A stretch of 64,000 nucleotides of DNA from Diprion similis (Eukaryota; Arthropoda; Insecta; Hymenoptera; Diprionidae), in the NCBI RefSeq assembly GCF_021155765.1, contig NC_060105.1, forward strand, positions 6,198,001-6,262,000, read 5' to 3'. Below the pieces are notes generated by a model. That model was not told where the DNA came from and did no database searches. It saw only the letters and a list, made by a program, of their open reading frames with translations. Below are positions 12,552-24,400 of the stretch, one piece after another. Numbering within the stretch: position 1 is the stretch's first letter; every line of letters starts with the position of its first letter. The position numbers and the translations under genes are program-made.

Positions 12552-13815
12552 GTAATCCTAAGCCTTCGATAATTCTTTTGCTACTGGAACGATATTTCAA
12601 TCCGTACTGTATATATATATATAATTGTGATTGTTGTTAATGAAATTTACAAATTTCTTCATCGTATCAAAAAATATCACCGAGACTTGTGTTATATTAG
12701 GAACGGGTGGTGCAAAGTGGGCATCTTAAAATTTTTTAAAAAAACAAGGGATGAAATTAACCTGCTGAACTTTGAATTAAATACGAATTATTCGAAAGTC
12801 ATTTACGCGAGTAATTGCACACCTCATAACGCGAAACGTCTGAAATCGTGCTTTACTCACACACCTTCAAAGTAAAATAATTTTCTTCGTTTGAATTTAT
12901 GATTACTTTTTCTCAAAAAAGCTAGATAATAATTTAACATAATTGTTCATATGAAAAGTAAATATTTTATTCTAATTGTAGGCGTTATTATCTTAAGGGG
13001 TCCACTTTTCCTCACCCTTTCCTATATAACAACACAATATAGGCGGTAAGTTTTTTTCTTTCTTCAAATTCTTCCACGTTTCTTACAAATAGCGTCGATT
13101 TTTCAAAGAATCATGAGAGATATGTCGAGGGATGTGTTTCAGCCTCCGGCTCTTTGCTCGTTAAATTTTTACTTTTCGTACTACTTCAATCTTTGTATTT
13201 TTAACGCGTCGATCTGTCAAAGATTGGAAGAGGAAATTTATCAAACGTACAACGTTGCGTCGCGCGTCGGGTTGAACCGCGAATAACGAGATTATAATCA
13301 AATTATATGCTACAAGAGAGAGGCGAGCCTGCGGTTTGGGTAAAGTTCGCAGAATACACGCTGCACATTTGAAATAATTACGCGTACGATCGACGGGAAT
13401 AGGGATGAGGTGAAATCGCGATGAAATATTAACAGGCATGTAAACTACAGCTGAGATTTAATTTTCGGTTAAATACGGCATGCGTTCGATCGTATATAAA
13501 TTCCGTCACAGCTATTCAGCGACTAATTTATATGCTGCGAGATTCGAATTGGTCTTCGATAGTTTCGAAAAATTTCAGGACGACATTACCCTCCGAAAAA
13601 TGTTTGTCTAATTAATTATCAGCAAGTGGGCCGACAAAAAACAACGGTAAAAATTAAAGTGCCAACTTTTTTTCAAATGCTTTTATTTGCTCGCTGTTCA
13701 CGTTACAGAGGCGAAATGAAAGTGCCGTAATTTCACTGGCGCGAAATAAGAATAGGAAAGGAAAAGAGGGGAAAAAAAAAAAAAAATAGGAAAAAAAAAC
13801 ACCCCCGGTAAGAAC

Positions 13816-13841
13816 AAGAAGAAGAAGAAGAAGAAGAAGAA
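13816..13841. repeat. GAA trinucleotide microsatellite
   Basis: About eight GAA units, just downstream of an A-rich stretch. Confidence 0.85.
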
Positions 13842-13962
13842 CGAAACATGGTGTACAAATTATTTAAGCGAATCCCTAGTTAATTTTTTATACTCGAGAT
13901 TAATTATTCAGCGTCGACCTTTGCAGGTTTAATATTTCTTCAGCCTTTCTTCCGTTTCTTCG

Positions 13963-13968
<6 letters not shown>

Positions 13969-13995
<27 letters not shown>
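13969..13995. repeat. TC dinucleotide microsatellite
   Basis: About 13 uninterrupted TC units, followed by a degenerate CTTT stretch. Confidence 0.85.
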
Positions 13996-14001
<6 letters not shown>

Positions 14002-14469
14002 GTTTCTTTCCTGTATATTGTTCGGTGCTAAACAATGTTCTTTAGATTGAACAATCTTGCGCTAAAATATTTCTACGAATCCCGATGTCAGGAGCTTTCG
14101 TTCAAACTATTGAATCTATACACTCCATGCAGCATTCAACCCTCTTCAATTTGTACGAGATTCTTTTCTTATTTCTAAGGGTAAGGCGAGCAATTTCCGG
14201 CTCGGTTTAATTTTACAACAGGTTCACTTTTCGGTAGGTGCCAAGCTGAAACTTGATATACACGTTTTAACACTTTGTGTCAATGAATTTCCATCGCAAT
14301 CCATGCATTATACATTATACCTATGTACATAATCTCGTTTCGTACAGCGTATACATATACTTTAACGCACGCCAGGAATTATACGCTCGGTGATATAATG
14401 AGGAAAAAAAATTAAGTAAAATCATAATTATATATTCCGCAAAGTAAAGTACAACGATAAGAAATAACG

Positions 14470-14511
14470 ATAATAATAATAATTATCATTATTATTGTAA
14501 TGATAATAACG
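14470..14511. repeat. Palindromic ATA/TAT repeat
   Basis: GATAATAATAATAATTATC followed by ATTATTATTG and ATGATAATAAC. This is a trinucleotide repeat that reverses strand polarity in its middle and so can fold on itself. Confidence 0.6.
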
Positions 14512-15448
14512 GCCGTTTTACGATGTCGTATTTATTTATTCCGCTCGAGTTTCCGAATTTTATCACGTGACAAAATCAGCCGTGACTAACGATGAAAGAT
14601 CCGTGTGGAAAAAAGTAACGGGAAAAAAAATAATACGGAAGTTTATTATACGTATACCGACATTGAAGGGAGTGGGAGGAGGGGGGTTGAAATGAAAAAA
14701 ATGTAACAATTCAAACAAAATTCTAATATTATAGCACAGGTAATACATATATATGACGATTCTTTCCAGGCATTGCAGTAAGGTGAGAAAATTGAGGTAT
14801 CTTTGAAAAACGGTAGGTAAAAATGACAATTGATGGAAACAATACGCGTAAACCGCGAGGCAATTTGCAAACATGCCGAATTTCGCCGCAAGCGAATAAA
14901 CAAAGTTACACGAGGATTAGCCAGTGGTTTTCGAATTCAGTCGGGCTTTATTTGTTAATGCCGAACGAGCTTAGGTGTACTTAGGCACGGTCTCACAGTT
15001 TTGAATATTTCTATACATTATCTTTTGAACAGTCGGATATATACATGTATATAAATGTAAATTTGTAAATTCACCCTGTGTAGGTATTGCGAGCCACAAT
15101 ACGTGCGAGGATCGAGTATAATTTTTGTTTGAAAAACATGTATGTATATATATTATAATATATGATTTATTCACGTATGTTTCCGGTTGCGTGTGACATA
15201 TTTCACCCCTGAATTAAAGAGAAAATATATAGGATAAAGAGAGAAACGAAATGAAAGGATAAGGTGAAAAAAAGTAATTATACAAGTAATTCAACTGCGT
15301 TTCAATTAGTCACACGCTTTGATCCACCGATTGATATACATAGATGCAAATGCCCAAAGAGTTGCGAGTGTAATACGTCTGTTCAAAGTAGGTATATATA
15401 TGTACGTAAAGCCTGCGCGAATTGCCATGTTACATTCTATCTATGTAC

Positions 15449-15449
<1 letters not shown>

Positions 15450-15481
<32 letters not shown>

Positions 15482-15590
15482 CAAACACGATGTAGAAATT
15501 CCCTGATTGAAAGACTTCACGGTTCGAAACGCGTTGTATATATATACATATATATATATATATATGTATATACATATGTATATAGGTATA
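15450..15590. repeat. AT/TA microsatellite pair
   Basis: Two AT-dinucleotide tracts (about 15,455-15,481 and 15,537-15,587) separated by about 55 unique bases. They generate spurious YIYIYI reading frames on both strands. Confidence 0.85.
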
Positions 15591-16074
15591 TAGAAGGGGG
15601 TGTTTCTGCAGGATAACGAACCTGCAGAGTATGAAAGGAAGAATCCCAAGGGTCTCATTCCGCAAATGTCTTTTGCGTCTAATACCTTTCGCAAAATAGA
15701 AAGACAAAAACAAAAATAAAACTAAACTAAATGAAAAATTTGACAAAGACAGAAAAGAGATAAACAAACCTCGTAATTTACCAATTCGATTCGTTATTCA
15801 TGTATTCCGTAGAAGATCCTCAATCAGCGATGGAGAGAAAATTTGTTTAATATTATTGTAAATTTTGTTTTTGTTTGTTTTTTGTTGTTGTTTTTTTGTC
15901 TCCGTCTTCTTTCTTTCTTTGCAAATTGCGGAGATAGTACCTAACGAGCTAATCAAACGCGGTTTATTTCTTTTCTCCTTTCAGACTTTATACCTTTTTC
16001 ATTTTCTTTCACTCTCTCAGATTCTCGGATATCTAAATTGCTATTCAGACGTAATTATTAATTCCGCGTATACG

Positions 16075-16082
16075 TGACGTCA
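16075..16082. promoter_or_regulatory. Perfect CRE octamer TGACGTCA
   Basis: Palindromic bZIP (CREB/ATF) consensus inside the putative sNPF intron 1, preceded by ACG. Motif match only. Confidence 0.4.
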
Positions 16083-16550
16083 CTTTTCAAAATTCGCACA
16101 ACTAATATTCCGCAAGCGTTTTCACGCGGTGTGTAGATACATTATATGCATGTCGTCATGTGTGAGGTGTGCCTACGTATGTACACCTTCGCCTCCATGT
16201 AATAAATACCCCATTGAATCCTGACTTATGCACATGTGTGTACAAGCATAGGAAGAAGGACGTGTCTGGCCTTAGAAACGCTCTTACTACTTGTCGAGCG
16301 TCGTTTCATATCCGGGATGAAATCTCCGCCGATTGCCTACTTAGCCGCGGTGTTGAGAGATCCTTGGACCAAGATTGGAACACAGTTCGGTTTGTTAAGG
16401 GGGACGGAAAATTTGCGCCCCGTCCGAAGGCTGCTTGAAAGCGACGGTTAACCTATTTTCGTCGTATTTTAGAAGGTGGAAAGACTTGTCGAGCAGTCGC
16501 TGTGAGGCGTGAATTAATACATACATACAGACAGAGACAGGCTCCGCAGG

Positions 16551-16579
16551 TTATTAGGGTATACAATATGCCCTAATAA
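16551..16579. repeat. Short hairpin, 9-bp perfect arms
   Basis: TTATTAGGG, an 11-base spacer, then CCCTAATAA. Pairing continues past a one-base bulge (GG with TCC). Confidence 0.6.
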
Positions 16580-19500
16580 TCCCGCTGAAATTAATTATTC
16601 AATTATGTTATATAATGAAACTAAATTCAACGAATTTTTGAAGAAATTTTTCCACCTATTTTATCGTTCGACTCCTGCAAACGTATATAAATTTTTAATT
16701 ATTATACACGTAGTTTTTTACTTCAATTCATTTAACAGATATTATTGTAACATAATATTAAAACAACCAAAGAAAAGAAATGTAGAAAAAAAAAATAAAT
16801 GGAACGTATAAACACACGATACCTAGCAACCGTACACGTGTCATAAAATTAATTAAAGCAGACGAGAATGAAAATCCGTTGATTAAAATGATTTCTTCTT
16901 GTTTTTTTTTAATACATTTTGCTTCCAATTCCTGTTATATTTCTCATTAGCAAACGCGTTGTGCGTGTCTATCGATTGATCGGTGCGTCATATTCTTATC
17001 TATGACTGTATAATAATATATATATACGTATACGCGTCTCCGTGCGATGTTAAGGCTTCGATATGCTTGAAAATTTACACTCATTTTTCTGCCGGTATGT
17101 GTGTAATTCCCCTTGTATTATGCACGCGTAGGTAATAAAAACCGTGGCCGTAGATTCCTATCATTTGATTAATATTGAATGTCCAGGTTTTCGAGAAAAT
17201 AGGTGAAGCTTATGTGCGTGGATATTAATAGCGTTTACGATTTTATACGTATCTATTGAGGGGGGGTTCCTCGCAAACAATTATTAGCATCGCCTTCGTT
17301 CAATTCGGATTTGATCCATTTCTTAAACTTTTTCACGCCATTATCGTCGAAGAAAAGAAAGACGAGGAAAGATAAAAACAAAAACAAAAGAAAGAAAAAA
17401 AAACACCGCTGTTTGGAAATTGAAGTAAATCCTTCTTCACCCCGTTTCTTTAAACAATAATAATTATATTCATTGAAGACTAAGGCCTGTCAAAGAAGAT
17501 TCATGGGGGGCCATCAATCCGATACGTATTGCGTGTATGAAATTTCGCGACAACGCGCGGTTAAATATTTGAAAATTTATCACAAAGAGAGAAAATAAAA
17601 AGAAAATAAAACCAAACAAAAAAACGAACCACCTCGCCCGTGAATCGATCAAATTCATCTTACGTACACGTAACGAGATTGATTTATTTTCAGCCTGAAT
17701 TACATAACATTCGGAAAACTATATATAATAAACATTCTATGCCAATCATTCTGAAAATCGATGTAACTTTAAATTTGTATGGGATTTTCTGTTTTACATA
17801 AAAAAATGATGAAAATATTTTTTGGAATTTTTTCGATAATCAGACGAAAATTAAAATTTTAACCAAATGAAAAACTTTGATGTCTATAAAATACAAAGAG
17901 TTTGATATAAAGAAAATGAATAATTTTTAACACAGGATTGAATTTTCTTGTTCGTTATTTTAATTTTCATAAATAAACAAGTTATCCGGAGGAATGCAGC
18001 CTTGCGCTTAAAAAACCTGGAGATATCAGGAATTTAAAAAAATTCAACTACAGCGTCAACCCTGCGACGTCAGGTTCTATTCGTCATCATTTTCCAACTG
18101 TTTGTAAATGTGTTGTGTCGGTGTAATGGGTTCCCTCGCTCAAACGTCTCGTTTTATCATTCACAAATGTATACCAATTCCATCAGTTATACAGTCTATG
18201 CTTCTGAAGGGGCGAATGGAGATTTGAGATTAGTAATAAATACTCGTAATAACTGTGCTCCACAATTTTCGGTAATACAGTTCGGCAGTTGCCCATAACG
18301 CAAAGTATTCATGGTCCTAAAATTCGGTAAAAGCCAAAAGCGTGTAACGTAGAGGCACAGCACTATTAGGCTGTAAAATAAAATATTGTGGGTACTTTTT
18401 TACTCACCCATATATCGGGGCAAAGGGACGAAAGTGGAACCTTGTGTTATTGAATAATAATGTATGCATTGTGCCACATATTTACCTGTAATATTTACTG
18501 TTATCGTAAATAGGTATAATATTTTACCGCTTATTCAGGCACCGAAGTTGCAATTTATAGAATTTGGCGAGAGAAGCAATGAAAAAAAAAAAAAAAAAGA
18601 AAGAAACTTTTTATCACTCATCCAACGAACCAGGTACGATGTGTCAGATTATTTTTTTATATTCTTGTACGATTACGCGGTGTAATGTGATTTCAAAGAG
18701 TCCTTTTATCACCAGGTACCTATAGTTACCTACGTACGTACCTTCCGCATCGAGAATGGCGGAAGAGTAATTTCCGGTAGGTAAATAAGCCGTTCTGCGG
18801 TGCAAGGTAGACGTTCTTATTATTCTTCAAATAACATTACTCGCGCGTAAACGGAAATTGGGTTTACAGGGTGATAATATTTACCTGCCTAATGGAAATT
18901 CGAATCTAGTCTAGGCGTAAGAAATGTTATACATATACATGTATATATATATACGTGAAATATGAGCTAGTCACGTTTTTCTTTTGTTTTTCCTTCTTCT
19001 TTATTCTGCAGCTATCACGTACATCTTCATTTATATATATGTATATGTATATAAGATAATGACATATGTGTCGTGTGTACCCACGTACCTAATGCAATTT
19101 GCTCCGAACCCTTTTATTCCAATCTATATCCTATATACCATTGAGCATGTATCTGTAATGTACCAACCAATGGAACAAGTGTTTCGGAATCGGTATAATT
19201 TTCAACCATATAGATCATCTAGTTCACAACGATACGCGTACTATGCTATTCACATGAGGTGTAATTTCGTTGAAAGAATTCGTTTCGAGTTCGAAAGGGT
19301 TTGCGAATAAAATAAAAATGACAAGCTTATTCTGGGAACGTATAATTTCGTATGCTTCGAAATTCCCTCTCTAATTTTTCAGCCTTTTGTGACTGCCTGC
19401 ATATATACCTATACAGTGTATAATATACACTTTTAAATATTATTATCATTATTATTATCACTACACGTGTCATTGAATTTTTTTTTTCACATCGTTCTTT

Positions 19501-19773
19501 TTCCCCCTCAATTTACGAAAAGGTGAAAATTTTCACCTCTGTCAAGTTCTACATGTTTTTTTCAGCACCGTTTGATCAGTTTGATTTGGTAATTTTGTAC
19601 ACTATCAGTTGTGCCTAAGCCCGCGTACAAAGAGTGATCGTTAGTTTCCAAAATATGTCAGAATTAGCTACGCCACTGAACTTTCATCATTCCACCTCCC
19701 CGTGAAATATCTCCGTAGGCATAATCACGCGCGAATCGTAGATTATACTGGCAGAAATTCTCCTTTGACTGAC

Positions 19774-19781
19774 TGACGTCA
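19774..19781. promoter_or_regulatory. Perfect CRE octamer TGACGTCA
   Basis: Lies in the 10-bp palindrome CTGACGTCAG, preceded by a GACT direct repeat. It is inside the putative sNPF intron 1. Motif match only. Confidence 0.4.
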
Positions 19782-20187
19782 GACCCACAGTAGGTATAAG
19801 GAATTAGATTATCAATCGCAGGGAAGTCGCGTATACAATAATAATCACTAGCAACGTGGATCCGAATTTGTGTCAAGAGAAATTTCTAGTCGCAATGGAT
19901 GTACTATTCAGTCCGCATAAATTACTTTCATCCTTTATCATAATCGAAAAATATGATTCTACAATACGGGTGTACGAAGAGAAATAAAATATTGTACAAT
20001 TGTGTCAAAAAAATCTAGCAAAAAAATCTGCATGCGGTCACTTGTACTTGAATTGTGATAAATTGGTTTTGAGGTCTAACTTGACTGTTAAAAAACTAGC
20101 AAATCAGAAAAATATATTCAATGTTGCAATATAAAGTAGAAAATTGATGGTATTGACAACTATAATTACTATGTTTTTTCAGAAAAA

Positions 20188-20757
20188 AGTAATTTGCGAT
20201 TTTCTACCATGGCAACCCCTGAAAAATTTGTTTGGGTTAAGAAAAAAGGTTCTGTGAAAAGATGATTGTTCTACGTTTTACTTTTAAACGTTTTTTTTTT
20301 TTTTTTTTCAATTTATGGAGTATCGCGAACAGAATTTTTTTCTTTTATTGCTTACATCAATCATATAACATCAATTTACGTCACTAAGGAGATCGAGGCT
20401 TCAGTTGATGTTTGAAAAGTATATCTGACGACTTTTTCATTATCAATTCAATCTCGTGAAATATTTATAATTTAATGGGAACCTTTAAATTAGGAGAATG
20501 AGATTCCCGGATGATGCATCGTTGTGTTGTGGATCTTGATGTTTGGGTTGAATTTTAATGTCAGGGAAGAAATAATAATTGAAGTGCTACAACGTGTTTC
20601 TTCACAAATATATACAAAAAAAAAAAATGCGAACAAAAATGAAGAACCAAATAAGTCCGACTGTCCATGTAACCTAGATCGCTCATATTTTCGCAAAATA
20701 TATCTTTCTTTTAACCTAAATAATTTTTTTAGGGGTTGCCATGATGGAATATCGTGA

Positions 20758-20763
<6 letters not shown>
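20188..20763. mobile_element. Foldback / MITE-like element with about 75-bp inverted termini
   Basis: The left arm (20,188-20,264) and right arm (20,684-20,763) are imperfect reverse complements. Shared blocks include CATGGCAACCCCT, then an A-rich run, TTTGGGTTAA against ATTTAGGTTAA, and GTGAAAAGATG against GCGAAAATATG. The roughly 420-base interior is AT-rich with no transposase-like frame. The outer ends run into a TTA microsatellite on the right, so a target-site duplication cannot be defined. It is most likely a degraded non-autonomous DNA transposon; the family is not identified. Confidence 0.6.

Positions 20764-20783
<20 letters not shown>
20758..20783. repeat. TTA trinucleotide microsatellite
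   Basis: About eight TTA units followed by TATATATA. It abuts the right end of the foldback element. Confidence 0.85.
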
Positions 20784-20790
<7 letters not shown>

Positions 20791-21414
20791 TTTTTTTACG
20801 GGCCCTAATAACTACACTGTAAATACAGTTATTTAATAATAAAATAGATTACCAATATTAAAATACGTCAAAGATACGAATTTCAATTTGTGCAATTTGA
20901 CAAGTACCTTTTGTATACCCACCTGGGCCATTATTCGCAATCTTTATACGCGTTAGCACCTCGTTCATCATCACCGGGTCAGTTGATAAATTCACTTATG
21001 TTCATATAAACGGGTGTCCTACGTACCTCATGCCCATGAATACACCATAAAATATCAGTAAAATTTGCACAACACATACGCCACGGCATAGACAATCCGT
21101 GAACGTATGAAGGCTGAAATCCCGACTAGTAGGTATAATATCGCTGATCGATTTTTAAAGATAACACGCCGTACGCTACGGCCATACGGAAAATCGCGTA
21201 AACGTGCGTGAAAATGTGCGAGTGAAGTCCGAGGAAGACTCGAGGTTATATACAACAATTATTTTTCCAAGCGTATAATCATTTTAAAACAATTTATTTA
21301 CAGTGTGTTCTTGACCCAAGTTTAATTAATAAACATTGTTTCAGGATTCACGACCTCGTCTCTCAATGTCTTACTAACAATTCTCCATTTCTTCATTTAA
21401 TTACAGTGCCAATT

Positions 21415-24400
21415 ATGACAGCCCCGAAAAGCTACGTTGCCGCGATGTTACTCGTCGTTGTTATCGCCTCGGATGTTCATACAGCCGAATACGCCGATTA
21501 CGACGGTAAGCTGACCCATACGCTTCGATTCTTCCCATAATCCCATTTTTTATTTTTTTTTTTACACTCGGTTTTGTCTTTTTCTTTTTTTTTTTTACTT
21601 TTTGCACCCCAACGGAACAGGTTTTCTTTTTTCTTTTTTATATCGACTTTCCTTCGTTTACTCCCGATCAAATTTACATTGGGTTTTACGTTTTTACGAT
21701 CACGGCCCGTATACTCCTTAATTAGAGCATTTATTTCACGTGTATACATGCGATGTATAATACGATACCTGAAAAATTTCTTATTCCGATAAGAATCTCG
21801 TCCATTAATTTCAAGCCTCGCTTTTTATCATTGCTGAATATTAAAAGGGGGTGATTTTGAAAATTGTTATACTTTTTCGAAAATCATATATTTTTTTTGA
21901 CTCTTTCTTTTTAATAAACAAAAAAGTGAGTTTATCCTTCAAGTTCCTTTCTCCACAATCGTTTTTTCTTTGTCAAATATATCGTTCCTGCAGGGACGAG
22001 AAGTTTTGATAACTAATTAATATTAAGCGTGTATATAGGTACAGATTCTCCTCGTACACACGGAAAGTCTTTTTTCTTCGTTATATCCCATTCCATCAAT
22101 CTATTTCTCATGAAATTCGTCTTCCTTCAACAGCCCTGCACGAAATTTCATAAGAGCAATCGCTCAGCAGGCAGGGCAGCGATTTCCCCAGCGGCTATTT
22201 CATTAATCGTTTCGGTTGTCCTTACATACCACTGTGCTGATGTCCTTTCCAGCCGCGTCCTGCAGAGTTACGTTACCTTTAGGCAACGTCAATTCAACAA
22301 CATTAACTCTCTCTCTCTCTTTCCCTCTCAAGTCGTCTAGGCATTCCGTGTATTATAATATTAGGGTTCGCGACGCGACGAACCTTGGCTAACAAGTATA
22401 ATAAGCAAAATTAGGACCGTGGCTGAGTGCCCAGTACACTTGAGTTTCAAGTGCCTAAGCCTACGACTGGAATTGTTCAACTCGTTGCAAGGATCGCTCC
22501 CTTTTCTGCGAGGCGAGGCTCCTGCGGTAGGGGAAATTCGCATATAGATTCTAGATGGGAGGAAAGTTTTTTGCTTAGGCTGTAAAAATCTGTAGGCTGT
22601 ATGCTTGGAAGCAATTTTATACTTATTTTTGGCTTGCGAGTTTTTTTTTGTAATTATTAAAAAGATTCTCCCCGCGGAAGGATATCTGATCTCAAATTCA
22701 ATTTTTAAGAATCTTCCTTAAATTCGATATTTTTTTACGTTTAAGTGACGCGGGGAAGAGTTCGAATTTTTTTTTTTTTTTCAAACTGTTTTCACTCGCC
22801 CGCTTTTAGTGATTATTAATTAATTTTTGCTGTAAGCCAAAACTTTAGCCACTAAAGATATCTAAAGGATGACTTTTTGGGTTACGTTGTATATGAACTT
22901 TCATTGAACCGCGTCTGAGCTCCAGTTTCACTGAACGGACACATTTATGTAAAATAGTCTAATTCTCTGTTAAATGATTCGAGGATCAAGTTGGTTTAAA
23001 ATTGAATGGAACTTAACACTAACGATTTAAAAAACAAAAACTAACGATTCTCCTCTCAGGTATTACTTAAGTATGAAAACTTGAAAATTTTGACATCGAC
23101 CTTTTAAAATTGGATGAAAGATATATCCTTTCGTGAAAATTTCTATTCCTGTATCCACAGCGAGTTTTTTCCGAGTAGAAGTAAAACCAACGAAGCTTTT
23201 CCTCCCAAAGGAAACGTCCCAAATATATTATGGCCTCGATTAAATTTATCGACTCGCTTTCACGAAAACGCTCCACCTTCTCACGATCGTAATTCATACC
23301 AATGTCGTCAAGTAAAACGATCTTGCAATGTGTCATCCGTTAAAAAAAATCAAACTAATGCAACCAGACTGCCAGCTGACCGTTGACCGTATTTTTTCGC
23401 ATGTACGCAGTAAAGTAGCACAAGTGCATTATCGATTACCTTCAATTAATTCGCGTGACATAAATAATTTGAAACCTCAAGAATTACGATTTCCCTTCAT
23501 TGAAATTGAAAATTTGGATTATGGGGTAATGGGATAAAATGGCACCGACACCCAGGCCCTGACGTCATGAGGCCATTTTCCACTTGCGAAAAGGTGACTC
23601 GCTCTATAAAAAAATTCGTACAAATGCCCTCCCGGTGTCAAAACGTGAGTTACTTCGGTATCAATGACGTCTCCAAATGGGGATGGCAAAAAAAAAAAAA
23701 AAAGAAAGAAAAGCAGAAAAAGCAAGAAAAAAATAACAAGAGCCCGAAGGTCTCTCGCAGCTCGGCATATGGCGATGGCTGAGGGTCTGTAGGGTGTCTA
23801 CGAGCTATCCATCCCATCCCAGCCTAACTTGCTTATGCAAAACCGGTGGAGCGTGTGTTCCCTTGGACGCGGGTCTCTTAACCCCTCTTAACCCTCCACT
23901 GTGCTCTGCGCCATCCCTACAGTGTACCTACGTTATATGTTACACATCCACCTATGTACATACGTAAGCATACATATACAAGTTTGAAACCTGTTACACA
24001 GCTTACACCCTAAATTCACGAGGAGTTTGGAAATGTGAACGTTTAGAAGATGATCGGAGTTTGTTCATACGCAAATCGCTGTTTTATTTTTATTTTTATT
24101 TTTGCGGGTTGGTTAATTTTTTTATGGTAATTATTATTGCAATGAAGTTTCGCCTCAGCCTATTTGATAATGATTATTATACTCGGGGCTCTGTTAGATT
24201 TTCTTTTGTTCTTCCAACAGTATTAATCCGGCAATTAAATAATGTTCACCCCCTTTTCGTTTTCGCATGGTCGAAACGATTATCGGAGAATATAGTAGCT
24301 TCACTCGATTCCTACTCACTGCGTTCAATTGTTTAGCACTTTCATTAGATTTGATTTCGAAACTGTCCCTAAGGGGTGACAGAGTGATTCAATTCGCCCT

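Larger units (their letters stand above)
12552..21406 (+). other. Putative sNPF intron 1, no gene recognised
   Basis: 8.9 kb of AT-rich DNA. It holds GAA, TC, AT and TTA microsatellites, two perfect CRE octamers (16,075 and 19,774), a 9-bp-arm hairpin at 16,551-16,579, and a foldback element at 20,188-20,763. Reading frames are short, overlap on both strands, and include runs created by AT repeats (15.4-15.8 kb). I recognise no protein. Confidence 0.4.

Noticed and set aside
15422..15767. Reading frames rich in YIYIYI
   Set aside because: Produced by AT dinucleotide repeats, not genes.
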